From contig DEDL01000017.1 in NCBI GenBank assembly GCA_002349525.1, positions 848 to 41,309 on the forward strand: a stretch of DNA of 40,462 nucleotides, in the 5' to 3' direction. Position numbers and translations under genes: made by a program. Below the pieces are notes generated by a model. It made no database searches. It saw only the letters and a program-made list of their open reading frames with translations, and was not told the DNA's origin. The stretch comes from Lachnoclostridium sp. UBA2905 (GTDB taxonomy: Bacteria; Bacillota; Clostridia; Lachnospirales; Lachnospiraceae). This document shows, piece after piece, positions 24,256-32,862 of the stretch. Numbering within the stretch: position 1 is the stretch's first letter; each line of letters opens with the position of its first letter.

Positions 24256-25179
24256 ATGAAATGGAAGGAAAAAAGATTTCATTCTCTTGATTATTATTAT
24301 AAAAATCTTTTTGGATGCAAGGTCCAGAAAATATCCCTTGATGGTGGAATGACCTGTCCTAACAGGGACGGCACCCTGGGCTACGGGGGCTGTATTTTCT
24401 GCAGCCAGGCAGGTTCCGGTGACTTTTCAACCCATCAGTGCGAAAACGTAACAAAACAGATTGATACAGCAATACATAATATGAGTCCCAAAAAAGTAAG
24501 CGATGGAAAGTATATAGCTTATTTTCAGTCATACACAAACACATACGCCTCATTTTCATATCTGAAGAATTTATTTACAGAAGCAATCAGTCATCCTGAC
24601 ATTGTAGGAATTTCAATAGGGACACGTCCTGACTGTCTGCCAAATGATGTTATTGACATGCTTGCAGGTCTTAACCGGATTAAACCTGTCTGGGTTGAAC
24701 TCGGGCTTCAGACCATTCACGAAGAAACGGCTTCATTTATAAGAAGAGGTTACACCCTTGATGTTTATGACGATGCCCTAAAACGGCTTACCGGTGCAGG
24801 ACTTCATGTTGTTACCCATGTTATAATCGGGCTTCCCTATGAAAGCAGGGAACAGATGCTTGAAACTGTTAAGTATGTTGGAAGGTCTGCCACAGAAGGC
24901 ATTAAGCTTCAGCTTCTTCATGTTATAAGAGGAACTGATCTTGAAAAATACATGGGCACATTTCACATTCTCGACGAAGATGAATACATTGACATAATTA
25001 TATCTGCTCTTGAGCTTCTGCCACCCGAGATGGTTATTCACAGGCTTACCGGGGATGGCCCAGCCGATTTACTCATAGCTCCTTTGTGGAGCCTGAAGAA
25101 GCGCAATGTACTTAATCATATTAACAGTGCCCTAAAAAACCGGGACACCTGGCAGGGCAGAGCCTTTAATCAAAAATAA
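24256..25179 (+). CDS. TIGR01212-family radical SAM protein (YhcC-like)
   Basis: A radical S-adenosylmethionine enzyme of unknown substrate. The 307-residue protein carries the 4Fe-4S cysteine motif C-x11-C-x2-C (Cys34, Cys46, Cys49) in CPNRDGTLGYGGCIFC, which is specific for this family and differs from the canonical CxxxCxxC. Further signature segments are GISIGTRPDCLP, WVELGLQTIHEETA and HVIIGLPYESREQM; MVIHRLTGDGPADLLIAP near the C-terminus is also conserved. No good ribosome site is present; the nearest purine run (GGGAG) is inside the leader hairpin 13 nt upstream, so folding of the leader would hide it. A DUF4364 gene follows closely. Confidence 0.93.
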   Translation: MKWKEKRFHSLDYYYKNLFGCKVQKISLDGGMTCPNRDGTLGYGGCIFCSQAGSGDFSTHQCENVTKQIDTAIHNMSPKKVSDGKYIAYFQSYTNTYASFSYLKNLFTEAISHPDIVGISIGTRPDCLPNDVIDMLAGLNRIKPVWVELGLQTIHEETASFIRRGYTLDVYDDALKRLTGAGLHVVTHVIIGLPYESREQMLETVKYVGRSATEGIKLQLLHVIRGTDLEKYMGTFHILDEDEYIDIIISALELLPPEMVIHRLTGDGPADLLIAPLWSLKKRNVLNHINSALKNRDTWQGRAFNQK

Positions 25180-25197
25180 CAGAAAGGTATGAATACT

Positions 25198-25716
25198 ATG
25201 GCTTCAACACCAACAACACTTTACAAATTAATTATATTATTCTGTCTTGATTCAGTTAATGTTTCGCTGACTAATGCAGTTATTTCTGAATATATATTAA
25301 GCAGGGAGTTTACCAGTTATTTCAATATACAAACCGCACTTAACGAGCTTTCTGATGCAAATCTTATATCATCAACAAAAACATATAAGAGCACTTATTA
25401 CAGCATTACAGAGGACGGCAAGGAAACACTTAACTGTTTTCATTATGAGATCAACCAGGCAATTAAGGATGACATCAAAAAATATTTCAAGGAACATATT
25501 GGGGATATAGTCGAAAAGCTTTCAACCTTTGCCGACTATACTCTTGTAAGAAAAAATGAATATAAAGTTACCTGTAACATAACAGAAAGGGACACAATCC
25601 TTATTGACCTGTCCCTTACTGTTCCTGATGAAAAAACTGCTCAGAGTGTATGTAGTGCATGGCATAGCAAATGCAGTGATATATACTCCTTTGCTATCAC
25701 TAATCTAATTAAGTGA
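25198..25716 (+). CDS. DUF4364 family protein (winged-helix-like N-terminus)
   Basis: A 172-residue protein recognised as DUF4364, found mainly in Clostridia. The N-terminal 75 residues (TLYKLIILFCLDSVNVSLTN, ISEYILSREFTSYFNIQTAL, SDANLISSTKTYKSTYYSIT) resemble a PadR-like winged helix in which a wing ends with YYSITEDGKETL. The C-terminal half is alpha/beta and ends with SDIYSFAITNLIK. A DNA-binding role is plausible but not shown. ATG 25198 has AAAGG about 10 nt upstream; the ATG at 25189 lies too close. It starts 18 nt after the radical SAM gene, so both are on one transcript. Confidence 0.88.
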   Translation: MASTPTTLYKLIILFCLDSVNVSLTNAVISEYILSREFTSYFNIQTALNELSDANLISSTKTYKSTYYSITEDGKETLNCFHYEINQAIKDDIKKYFKEHIGDIVEKLSTFADYTLVRKNEYKVTCNITERDTILIDLSLTVPDEKTAQSVCSAWHSKCSDIYSFAITNLIK

Positions 25717-25778
25717 TATGGGCTGTTTTTCTTCATTATTAGTTATTATATTTAAATAATACTATTTAATTATGCTGC

Positions 25779-27686
25779 TTATTTGAATGGTCTTCCTATA
25801 ACTGAACAGTTGCTCTGGTTATACAACATAGACTGTGTTACCAGCTTTCCGTTAGCATGTATTATTCTTCCGTATGTGTATGTTTCATTTCCAAATGATT
25901 CTACATCCTGTCCCATATATATTGCAACATGATATATATTCTTATATCTTCCATTGTTCAATGGCTTTGAATAGAATACAAGATCACCCGGCATGAGCTT
26001 CTTAAGTTTATTAATGTATCTCTTTTTAACACTCATTTTATGTCTTACACAGTAAAGAGCTTCATTTGCCGCAACAGGGGCATAATGTCTGTCTCCAAAA
26101 TAAGCTCCCTGACTCTTATATGATCTCCATACAAGGGATGAACAGTCATAATAACCCTTCGACATCCTTCTTGCCTGTGAATATATGGCACCCTCCACCT
26201 TAACAGCCTTCATTACAGATTTAACTGCCTTTTTAGAACCGACGTTAACTGCAACATTTATATTAGCGCCATCAACATTAACTGTTATTCGTGCAAATCC
26301 ATTCTTTTTAGCTTTAACTACACCTGTTTTACTTACAGTTGCAACTGATTTATTAGATGTAGAATATTTTACAACACTTCCGAAGCCTTTACCCTTTACC
26401 TTTATAACACTTTTTGCGCCCTTGTAAAGAACGTTAAATGTTTTATTAACTGATGGATTGGTTACTGTAACATTAAGAGTTTTAGTGACTCCGTCTACCA
26501 TTACACTAACTGTAGTTGTACCTTTTTTGTATCCCCTTATAACTGCCTGATTATTGCTATCATATTCATAGGATGAATAAACGCTGGCTACAGACTGGTT
26601 GGCCGAGTTCCATACTCCCCCGCCCTTTGTTCCTGAAATACTTACAACAATCTCATACCCCTTTGCAACAGTAACACTGTTAAGGCTTAAAACAGGATTG
26701 GTTACTACAAACTTACATGTATATGAGGTTTCAAATCCGGATTTTCCTTTAACATATGCAGTTATAACTGCTTCACCCACAGCTAATGGGTTAACCTGTC
26801 CTGTGCTGTTAACTGCTGCTACTGCAACATTTGAAGATGACCATCTTACTGATTTGTCAGCGGCATTATAAAGGTTAAGCTGGTATGGTGCACTTCCAAC
26901 TGCTCTTGTAACCTCTGTTTCCGCCATTGATATACCATTACCTCTGATAGTTATCTGACCTGCAAATATCTTCTTCGTTCCTGCCACAAGATAAACTGAT
27001 GTTGTTCCTGCAGCAATACCCGTTAACTTATTGCCTTCAAAAAGAACAATATTAGGATTGGTAAATTCATATTTCATGTCGGCATATGCTTCATACTGTG
27101 TAAATGTAAGCGATGTAAAATCACCAATAAACATGTCTTCATTAACTGTACCCAGGGTAGTAATTCGGGTTTTAGCATGAAGTTTTTTAACTCCGGCATA
27201 ATTACCTTCATCATCGCAATATTCCACATTAGCAGTAATTGTTATGTAATCGCTACCTACAAAGTCACCCTTGATCTTAACTGTTTTTTTCTCCTGTAAA
27301 ATTCCATTCACCGATGCCACACTAGGCATAACACCTTCAACAGTATATCTTACAAAATCCTTTGGTATGTTACTTGTAAACCTCGCCTCTATTGACTGGT
27401 TAAGTATGACCGCATAATTATCTTTTTCAAATGAAAACTTTATCTTATCAAGTTCGTTTTCTGTAAGATATCCCTTTTCTCCTATAATATCTTCATCATT
27501 ATCAGTTGTTTCCCCTGGCTTGCCTGTTGGCTTTGATGTTGGATTATGTGTTGGTTTTACTGTTGGTTTTGGTGTTGCTTGTGCAGCACTTACGATACTG
27601 CTGTTATGTGAAGCACCAAAGGCTCCTATACCACAGACACATAATACCGCAGCGGCAATTATGCCTTTAATCTTAATGTTCTTCAT
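25779..27686 (-). CDS. Secreted Ig-like (BIG_2) protein with C-terminal NlpC/P60 peptidase
   Basis: A 635-residue putative cell-wall hydrolase. It has a signal peptide (KIKGIIAAAVLCVCGIGAFG, cleaved near SAA), a Thr/Pro/Lys linker (about 38-65: TPKPTVKPTHNPTSKPTG), a beta-rich region, then three or more BIG_2-type repeats (about 250-490; VRWSSSNVAVAAVNSTGQV and VKYSTSNKSVATVSKTGVV). The C-terminal 125 residues are NlpC/P60 with Cys515 in GYYDCSSLVW, His586 in YHVAIYMG and His610 in RIIHANGK as the catalytic triad. This fold cleaves peptide bonds in peptidoglycan stems. It follows engB by 19 nt with AAGGAGC before the ATG. The substrate bond is not determined. Confidence 0.92.
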   Translation of the reverse strand: MKNIKIKGIIAAAVLCVCGIGAFGASHNSSIVSAAQATPKPTVKPTHNPTSKPTGKPGETTDNDEDIIGEKGYLTENELDKIKFSFEKDNYAVILNQSIEARFTSNIPKDFVRYTVEGVMPSVASVNGILQEKKTVKIKGDFVGSDYITITANVEYCDDEGNYAGVKKLHAKTRITTLGTVNEDMFIGDFTSLTFTQYEAYADMKYEFTNPNIVLFEGNKLTGIAAGTTSVYLVAGTKKIFAGQITIRGNGISMAETEVTRAVGSAPYQLNLYNAADKSVRWSSSNVAVAAVNSTGQVNPLAVGEAVITAYVKGKSGFETSYTCKFVVTNPVLSLNSVTVAKGYEIVVSISGTKGGGVWNSANQSVASVYSSYEYDSNNQAVIRGYKKGTTTVSVMVDGVTKTLNVTVTNPSVNKTFNVLYKGAKSVIKVKGKGFGSVVKYSTSNKSVATVSKTGVVKAKKNGFARITVNVDGANINVAVNVGSKKAVKSVMKAVKVEGAIYSQARRMSKGYYDCSSLVWRSYKSQGAYFGDRHYAPVAANEALYCVRHKMSVKKRYINKLKKLMPGDLVFYSKPLNNGRYKNIYHVAIYMGQDVESFGNETYTYGRIIHANGKLVTQSMLYNQSNCSVIGRPFK

Positions 27687-27705
27687 TGGTTTGCTCCTTG
27701 TAAAA

Positions 27706-28302
27706 TTATTCGCTAAAGCTTTCTACATATTCATCTATATACTCCCACAACTCATCCTTACCTGTAAGATCTGAGGATGAAAATGGAATAACCGGTGTTC
27801 CTTCTACGAGCTGCAGCTTATCCTCAATAGCTTTAACCTGCTTATTAAGCTGTGACCTCTTTATTTTATCCGCCTTAGTTGCTATTATAATAGGACTAAA
27901 TCCACATTGCAATAATGTGTCATACATTTCCTTATCCTTTTCTGTAGGATCATGTCTTATATCAATCAGCTGAAAGACTACTCTTAACATTTTCGAATTA
28001 TTAAAATAATTAAGGGTCATTCTCTTCCATTTTTCCTTTACTTCCCTGGATATTTTTGCATATCCGTACCCTGGAAGGTCCACAAGGTAAAATGCATCAT
28101 TTATATTATAATAATTAATTGTCTGGGTTTTTCCCGGCTGGGATGAAGTTCTTGCCAGGGACTTTCTATTAAGAAGTGTATTAATAAGTGATGATTTGCC
28201 AACGTTAGATCTGCCAATAAATGCAAGCTCAACCTTATCATTTTCCGGAAGCTTACTTGTTATACCGCACACCGTTTCAAGAGCAACATTTTTAATCTTC
28301 AT
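27706..28302 (-). CDS. engB: Ribosome biogenesis GTPase EngB/YsxC
   Basis: An essential GTPase for 50S subunit assembly. The 198-residue protein has G1 FIGRSNVGKSSLINTLL (about 28-44), G2 around SSQPGKTQTINYY, G3 VDLPGYGYAKIS, G4 ATKADKI and G5 PFSSSD. The length and the absence of additional domains are standard. GGAAGAGG precedes the ATG. In many Firmicutes engB directly follows clpX (or lon); here it follows clpX after a terminator, and a cell-wall hydrolase gene comes next. Confidence 0.97.
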   Translation of the reverse strand: MKIKNVALETVCGITSKLPENDKVELAFIGRSNVGKSSLINTLLNRKSLARTSSQPGKTQTINYYNINDAFYLVDLPGYGYAKISREVKEKWKRMTLNYFNNSKMLRVVFQLIDIRHDPTEKDKEMYDTLLQCGFSPIIIATKADKIKRSQLNKQVKAIEDKLQLVEGTPVIPFSSSDLTGKDELWEYIDEYVESFSE

Positions 28303-28356
28303 ATAACCCTCTTCCTTTCCTGATAATCATATTCATTCAAAATAATGATAATAAGA

Positions 28357-28391
28357 GGCTGCACACTTATAGCAAATATAAATGTGCAGCC
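28357..28391 (-). terminator. Strong hairpin after clpX
   Basis: GGCTGCACA pairs with TGTGCAGCC and the stem extends through ATTTATA/TATAAGT to about 15 bp with one G-U pair and a 5-nt loop. The following minus-strand tail is T-rich but broken (TCTTATTATCATT), so it may act as a terminator or as an mRNA-stabilising or partial read-through hairpin before engB. Confidence 0.7.
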
Positions 28392-28408
28392 AATCCTAAA
28401 GGATATTA

Positions 28409-29701
28409 TTATCCAATCTTTTCATCTTTTCCGGCCAGTTCAAGCACAGGCTCACCTGTACCTTCTATAACATCCTTTGTTATTGTACAGCCGACGACAT
28501 CTTCCTCTGACGGAACCTCGAACATAACATCCATCATTGCTTTCTCCATAATTGCTCTAAGACCTCTGGCACCAGTCCTTCTTTCAAATGATTTCTTTGC
28601 AATTAAATCAATTGCATCCTCATCAAATTTAAGATCAATATTGTCAAGTTCAAAGAGTTTCTTATACTGTTTTACAATTGAATTCTTAGGTCCTGTTAAT
28701 ATGCGCTTTAATGCTTCTTCATCAAGTCTGTCAAGTGCAACACTTACAGGAACACGACCTATAAATTCTGGAATTATACCAAATTTTACGAAGTCCTGTG
28801 GAAGAACCTGTCTGAACAATTCTCCGATATTCTGGTCTTTCTGTTTTGGATTGCCAATCTCAGCTCCAAAGCCTATTGACTTTTTACCGATTCTTGATGC
28901 AATAATCTTCTCAAGTCCGTCAAATGCACCACCACATATAAATAATATGTTAGTAGTATCAATCTGGATGAACTCCTGATGTGGATGTTTTCTTCCACCC
29001 TGTGGTGGAACATTGGCAACAGTTCCTTCAAGAATCTTAAGAAGTGCCTGCTGTACACCCTCACCGGATACATCTCTTGTAATTGATGTGTTTTCTGACT
29101 TTCTTGTTATCTTGTCTATCTCGTCAATGTATATGATTCCATACTGTGCCTTTTCGACATCATAATCTGCAGCCTGGATAATCTTAAGAAGAATATTTTC
29201 AACATCCTCACCAACATATCCTGCTTCAGTAAGTGCTGTAGCATCTGCAATGGCAAATGGAACATTCAAAAGCTTTGCAAGAGTCTGGGCCAGATATGTT
29301 TTACCTGAGCCTGTAGGTCCAACCATGATAATGTTGCTTTTCTGAAGTTCAACATCAAGTGACTTACCTGCAAGGACTCTCTTGTAATGATTGTAAACTG
29401 AAACAGCAAGTGCTTTCTTTGCTTCATCCTGTCCAATAACATACTCATCCAGGAATTCCTTAATCTCCTTTGGCTTAAGGAGATTAATGCTGCCCTTAAA
29501 TGCATCCTGCCCTGAATAGCCGTCATCATAGCCCATCTGTTCGTCAGAGTAAAATTCTTCTTCAATTATCTCTGTACATACTTCGACGCACTCATCACAT
29601 ATATATACACCTTTACCGGCAATCAGTTTCCTGACTTTATCCTGAGGTTTGCCACAGAAAGAACATCTGATATTATTACCATTATCATCTTTTACTGCCA
29701 T
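28409..29701 (-). CDS. clpX: ATP-dependent Clp protease unfoldase subunit ClpX
   Basis: ClpX recognises, unfolds and feeds substrates, including SsrA-tagged proteins, to ClpP. The 430-residue protein has the N-terminal zinc-binding domain (CSFCGKPQDKVRKLIAGKG and ICDECVEVC), Walker A MVGPTGSGKTYLAQTLA, Walker B IIYIDEIDKI, the IGF loop (KKSIGFGAEI) that docks ClpP, and the sensor 2 GARGLRAIME. The ribosome site is GAGG. It forms an operon tig-clpP-clpX, the usual Firmicute and proteobacterial order. Confidence 0.98.
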   Translation of the reverse strand: MAVKDDNGNNIRCSFCGKPQDKVRKLIAGKGVYICDECVEVCTEIIEEEFYSDEQMGYDDGYSGQDAFKGSINLLKPKEIKEFLDEYVIGQDEAKKALAVSVYNHYKRVLAGKSLDVELQKSNIIMVGPTGSGKTYLAQTLAKLLNVPFAIADATALTEAGYVGEDVENILLKIIQAADYDVEKAQYGIIYIDEIDKITRKSENTSITRDVSGEGVQQALLKILEGTVANVPPQGGRKHPHQEFIQIDTTNILFICGGAFDGLEKIIASRIGKKSIGFGAEIGNPKQKDQNIGELFRQVLPQDFVKFGIIPEFIGRVPVSVALDRLDEEALKRILTGPKNSIVKQYKKLFELDNIDLKFDEDAIDLIAKKSFERRTGARGLRAIMEKAMMDVMFEVPSEEDVVGCTITKDVIEGTGEPVLELAGKDEKIG

Positions 29702-29729
29702 TATATTACCTCGTTAATTATTATTAGTT

Positions 29730-30314
29730 TTACTTTCTCTTAGTTATAATACTGTCAATAAGACCATATTCCATAGCCTCTTCAGCAGTCATATAGTTAT
29801 CTCTTTCAGTATCAATCTCAACCTGTTCAATAGGTTTTCCTGTATTTTCTGAAAGTATACGGTTAAGACGTTCCTTAATCTTAAGGATATTCTCTGCAAC
29901 TATACGAATCTCTGTTGCCTGTCCCTTTGCTCCGCCTGAAGGCTGGTGAATCATAATTTCTGAATTAGGCAATGCATATCTCTTTCCCTTAGCTCCACCT
30001 GCAAGAAGAAATGCTCCCATACTTGCAGCCATACCAAGACACATTGTTGAAACATCGCACTTAATATAATTCATAGTATCATATATAGCCATTCCTGCTG
30101 TTACAGATCCTCCAGGACTGTTAATATAGAAATTAATATCCTTATCAGGATCCTCTGATTCAAGGAAAAGCATCTGAGCAATAATTATGCTGGCTGATGC
30201 ATCTGTAACTTCTTCTCCAAGGAAAATAATTCTCTCTTTAAGAAGTCTTGAAAAAATATCATATGAACGCTCGCCTCTGCTTGTCTGTTCAATGACATAA
30301 GGTACTAAACTCAT
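29730..30314 (-). CDS. clpP: ATP-dependent Clp protease proteolytic subunit ClpP
   Basis: ClpP forms the two-ring proteolytic chamber used with ClpX. The 194-residue protein has catalytic Ser98 in CLGMAASMGAFLLA, His123 in EIMIHQPSGGAKGQATEI, and an Asp in VEIDTERDNYMTAEEA. The frame opens one codon earlier at a TTG, but the ATG at 30314 has GAGGTGATT well spaced upstream and matches the usual MSLVPYVIEQTSRGERSYDI start. It lies between tig and clpX. Confidence 0.98.
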   Translation of the reverse strand: MSLVPYVIEQTSRGERSYDIFSRLLKERIIFLGEEVTDASASIIIAQMLFLESEDPDKDINFYINSPGGSVTAGMAIYDTMNYIKCDVSTMCLGMAASMGAFLLAGGAKGKRYALPNSEIMIHQPSGGAKGQATEIRIVAENILKIKERLNRILSENTGKPIEQVEIDTERDNYMTAEEAMEYGLIDSIITKRK

Positions 30315-30372
30315 CAAATCACCTCATTTAATTCAAATAATCTGAATAATCACAAACCTAACTTATAAATGA

Positions 30373-31659
30373 TTATTTCTCTACAGCGTTATCTCTTACG
30401 AAATCAGCTGCCTTCTCAACCTTGATATCTTCTTTGATCTGGTTAAGACCTTCCTCGCCAAATGTTTCCTTAACTTTGTCAAGTTCCATTCCATACATCT
30501 TACCGATTTCTTCACATTTAGCATCTAACTCTTCATCTGTAACATCAAATTTCTCTGCTACTGCAACTGCTTCAAGAACAAGTCTTGCCTGTATTCTCTT
30601 AAGAGCCTGTGGCTTCATCTGGTCTAAAAGCTGCTCTACTGTCATTCCTGTGTATTTCATATACATATCGAATGAAAGTCCCTGCATCTGAAGGTTCTGT
30701 GCATATTCATTAAGCATTCTTTCTGCCTGTGCTGCTATCATGTCATCAGCGATATCCATTGTTGCATTCTCGATGATCTTCTCAACAACATCATTTTCCT
30801 TCTTTGACTTTGCATCCTTTTCCTTATCTTCTGTAAGTTTTGCCTTGATGTCAGCTTTATATTCATCAAGTGTATCGAAATCTGATACATCCTGTGCAAG
30901 CTCATCATCTATCTCTGGAAGAACCTTCTTCTCAATCTTCTTGATTGTTACCTTGAATAATGCTGGCTTTCCTGCAAGATCCTCTGCCTGATAATCAGCT
31001 GGGAATGTAACGTTAACTTCTACTTTATCACCAACATTGTGTCCGATAAGCTGGTCTTCAAAATTATCAATAAATGTGTGGCTTCCAAGTACTAATGCGT
31101 AATCAGTTCCCTTTCCACCTTCAAATGCTTTACCATCTGAAAATCCTTCAAAGTCAATTGTTACTGTATCGTCAAGCTCACTTGCTCTGTCCTCAACTGT
31201 AACCATGCTTGCATTCTTTTCCTGCTCAGCCTTAATTTTGTTGAGAATCTCATCTTCTGTTACTTCGATATCCATCTTCTCAACTTCGATTCCCTTATAA
31301 TCTCCAAGAGTAACCTCTGGCTTAATAGCAACAGTTGCTGTAAAGATAAATTCTTTTCCTTTTTCTATCTGCTCAACATCGATGTGTGGTCTTGCAACAA
31401 CTTCAACCTTGTTAGCTTCTACTTCTCTGTCATATGCATCTGGAATAACGATGTTAGCAGCATCATCATAGAACATCTCAGGGCCATACATTTTCTCGAT
31501 CATCTTAAGTGGAGCCTTTCCTTTACGGAAACCAGGCATGTTAATCTTTGTAACATTCTTCTTGTATGCCTGAGCATATGCCTTATCAAATTCTTCAGCT
31601 GAAACCTCTATTGTAAGTTTTGCCATTCCTTTTTCAAGTTTCTCAATCTTTAAACTCAT
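30373..31659 (-). CDS. tig: Trigger factor (ribosome-associated chaperone, FKBP-type PPIase)
   Basis: Trigger factor binds nascent chains at the ribosome exit tunnel. The 428-residue protein has the ribosome-binding domain with the signature loop GFRKGKAP (about 43-50), an FKBP PPIase domain (about 150-235, DTVTIDFEGFSDGKAFEGGKG), and a long helical C-terminal chaperone domain rich in Glu/Lys. AGGAGG precedes the ATG. It opens the tig-clpP-clpX group and follows the GH8 gene by about 42 nt without a clear promoter in the gap. Confidence 0.98.
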   Translation of the reverse strand: MSLKIEKLEKGMAKLTIEVSAEEFDKAYAQAYKKNVTKINMPGFRKGKAPLKMIEKMYGPEMFYDDAANIVIPDAYDREVEANKVEVVARPHIDVEQIEKGKEFIFTATVAIKPEVTLGDYKGIEVEKMDIEVTEDEILNKIKAEQEKNASMVTVEDRASELDDTVTIDFEGFSDGKAFEGGKGTDYALVLGSHTFIDNFEDQLIGHNVGDKVEVNVTFPADYQAEDLAGKPALFKVTIKKIEKKVLPEIDDELAQDVSDFDTLDEYKADIKAKLTEDKEKDAKSKKENDVVEKIIENATMDIADDMIAAQAERMLNEYAQNLQMQGLSFDMYMKYTGMTVEQLLDQMKPQALKRIQARLVLEAVAVAEKFDVTDEELDAKCEEIGKMYGMELDKVKETFGEEGLNQIKEDIKVEKAADFVRDNAVEK

Positions 31660-31701
31660 TTTAAAATCCTCCTAAATGTTAATATAAATTTGTTTAGTTT
31701 A

Positions 31702-32844
31702 TTACCATATACGATAATTACCGCTGAGTGCAAGTAATGCAAACAGATACAGGCAGTTATCATAGTATCTTCGGTCTCCGGTTCTAAGTTCTGTATTAAA
31801 GAACTTTTTGACATATTCCATAGCATACTCGCCCTTAGCCGCAAGAGATGCTGCTGCCAAAGTTGCAATAAGTCCTACCGGATGGAGTGCAGGCTGGTCA
31901 ATAACCCTTCCATCTGTCTCATATGTCATATACTCATCATTCTTTACATTCTCCGCAAAGAATTTCTGAATTCTGTCAGCACATTCAGTGTTCCATTCAT
32001 CAGCAGCAAACCACTCATAATCAAGCCCGATATTAGCAGCAACCCTGTAAGAATCACTGTAGAACCAGTCATGTCTTGAGCCAAAATGCCTGCCGATCTG
32101 TTCATAGCTTCCAAAAGGCCTTCCATCAAATTCTGCATATTCTGCTGCAAGTCCCGTCACCGGGTGGCAGGCCTTCTTAAGGTATTCCCTGCTGGCATGT
32201 GCAGCCTCCTTCCAAAACTCTCTGTCTTCTTCATTCGCCCATTGTGCAAATAACTCATAAAAATGAGCCAGATGGTAAGACGGATCACTCCATCCACAGC
32301 CTGGAACAAACTTTATAAGCTTGTTTTCATGATCCCACATCTCAAGTCCATCTTCTCTATGAATACAGTCATGTAACAACTGTTTTGCTTCTTTTGAATA
32401 ATTGAATATTCCTTCTCCATCTCCCCATCTGTGAGATGCAAAGAATAATGCCATTGCAAAAAATTCTTCTCCGTCAGGCGCCGGACCTTCACTGTTTTTA
32501 CGGCCGTCAAGAGTACATGACCATCCAAAATACCCTTTAAACTTCCCTTCAGTGTTGTACATATAAGTCTTTGCCCACTTCCAGAAGCAGTCAAATTCTT
32601 CCTTCCAGTCCATCTGTACACAGAGCATCATTCCATATGACATTCCCTCTGTTCTGGCATCAATGTTACCGGTATCGATAAAATATCCCATATCCTCCCC
32701 GGCTTTTTCAAAAAATCTCTCATCTTTGCCACCATAAAAAACTGTATTAAAACACTTCTTTATCTTTGCCTGAATCTCTTCATCAGAATACCCTGCTTCC
32801 TTAAACAGATTCCGGTATTTTCCAGTATAATACGCACCTTTCAT
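31702..32844 (-). CDS. GH8 reducing-end xylose-releasing exo-oligoxylanase (Rex type)
   Basis: A 380-residue glycoside hydrolase family 8 protein. The motif IDARTEGMSYGMML carries the general acid Glu66, matching Glu70 of the characterised Bacillus Rex enzymes; the downstream FYSDSYRVAANIGLDYEWF segment carries the family's second carboxylate region. The (alpha/alpha)6 pattern runs the full length. No signal peptide is present, so it should act in the cytoplasm, removing xylose from the reducing end of imported xylo-oligosaccharides. ATG 32844 is spaced correctly from ACGGAGG, whereas the ATG at 32850 abuts it. It begins 18 nt after glmM and is probably cotranscribed with it, an unusual partnership. 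Confidence 0.92.
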   Translation of the reverse strand: MKGAYYTGKYRNLFKEAGYSDEEIQAKIKKCFNTVFYGGKDERFFEKAGEDMGYFIDTGNIDARTEGMSYGMMLCVQMDWKEEFDCFWKWAKTYMYNTEGKFKGYFGWSCTLDGRKNSEGPAPDGEEFFAMALFFASHRWGDGEGIFNYSKEAKQLLHDCIHREDGLEMWDHENKLIKFVPGCGWSDPSYHLAHFYELFAQWANEEDREFWKEAAHASREYLKKACHPVTGLAAEYAEFDGRPFGSYEQIGRHFGSRHDWFYSDSYRVAANIGLDYEWFAADEWNTECADRIQKFFAENVKNDEYMTYETDGRVIDQPALHPVGLIATLAAASLAAKGEYAMEYVKKFFNTELRTGDRRYYDNCLYLFALLALSGNYRIW

Positions 32845-32862
32845 TGGCATCCTCCGTTTATA

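Noticed and set aside
25717..25778. Bidirectional terminator between DUF4364 and the NlpC/P60 gene
   Set aside because: Only a weak A/U-only hairpin is visible; I could not support a real terminator.
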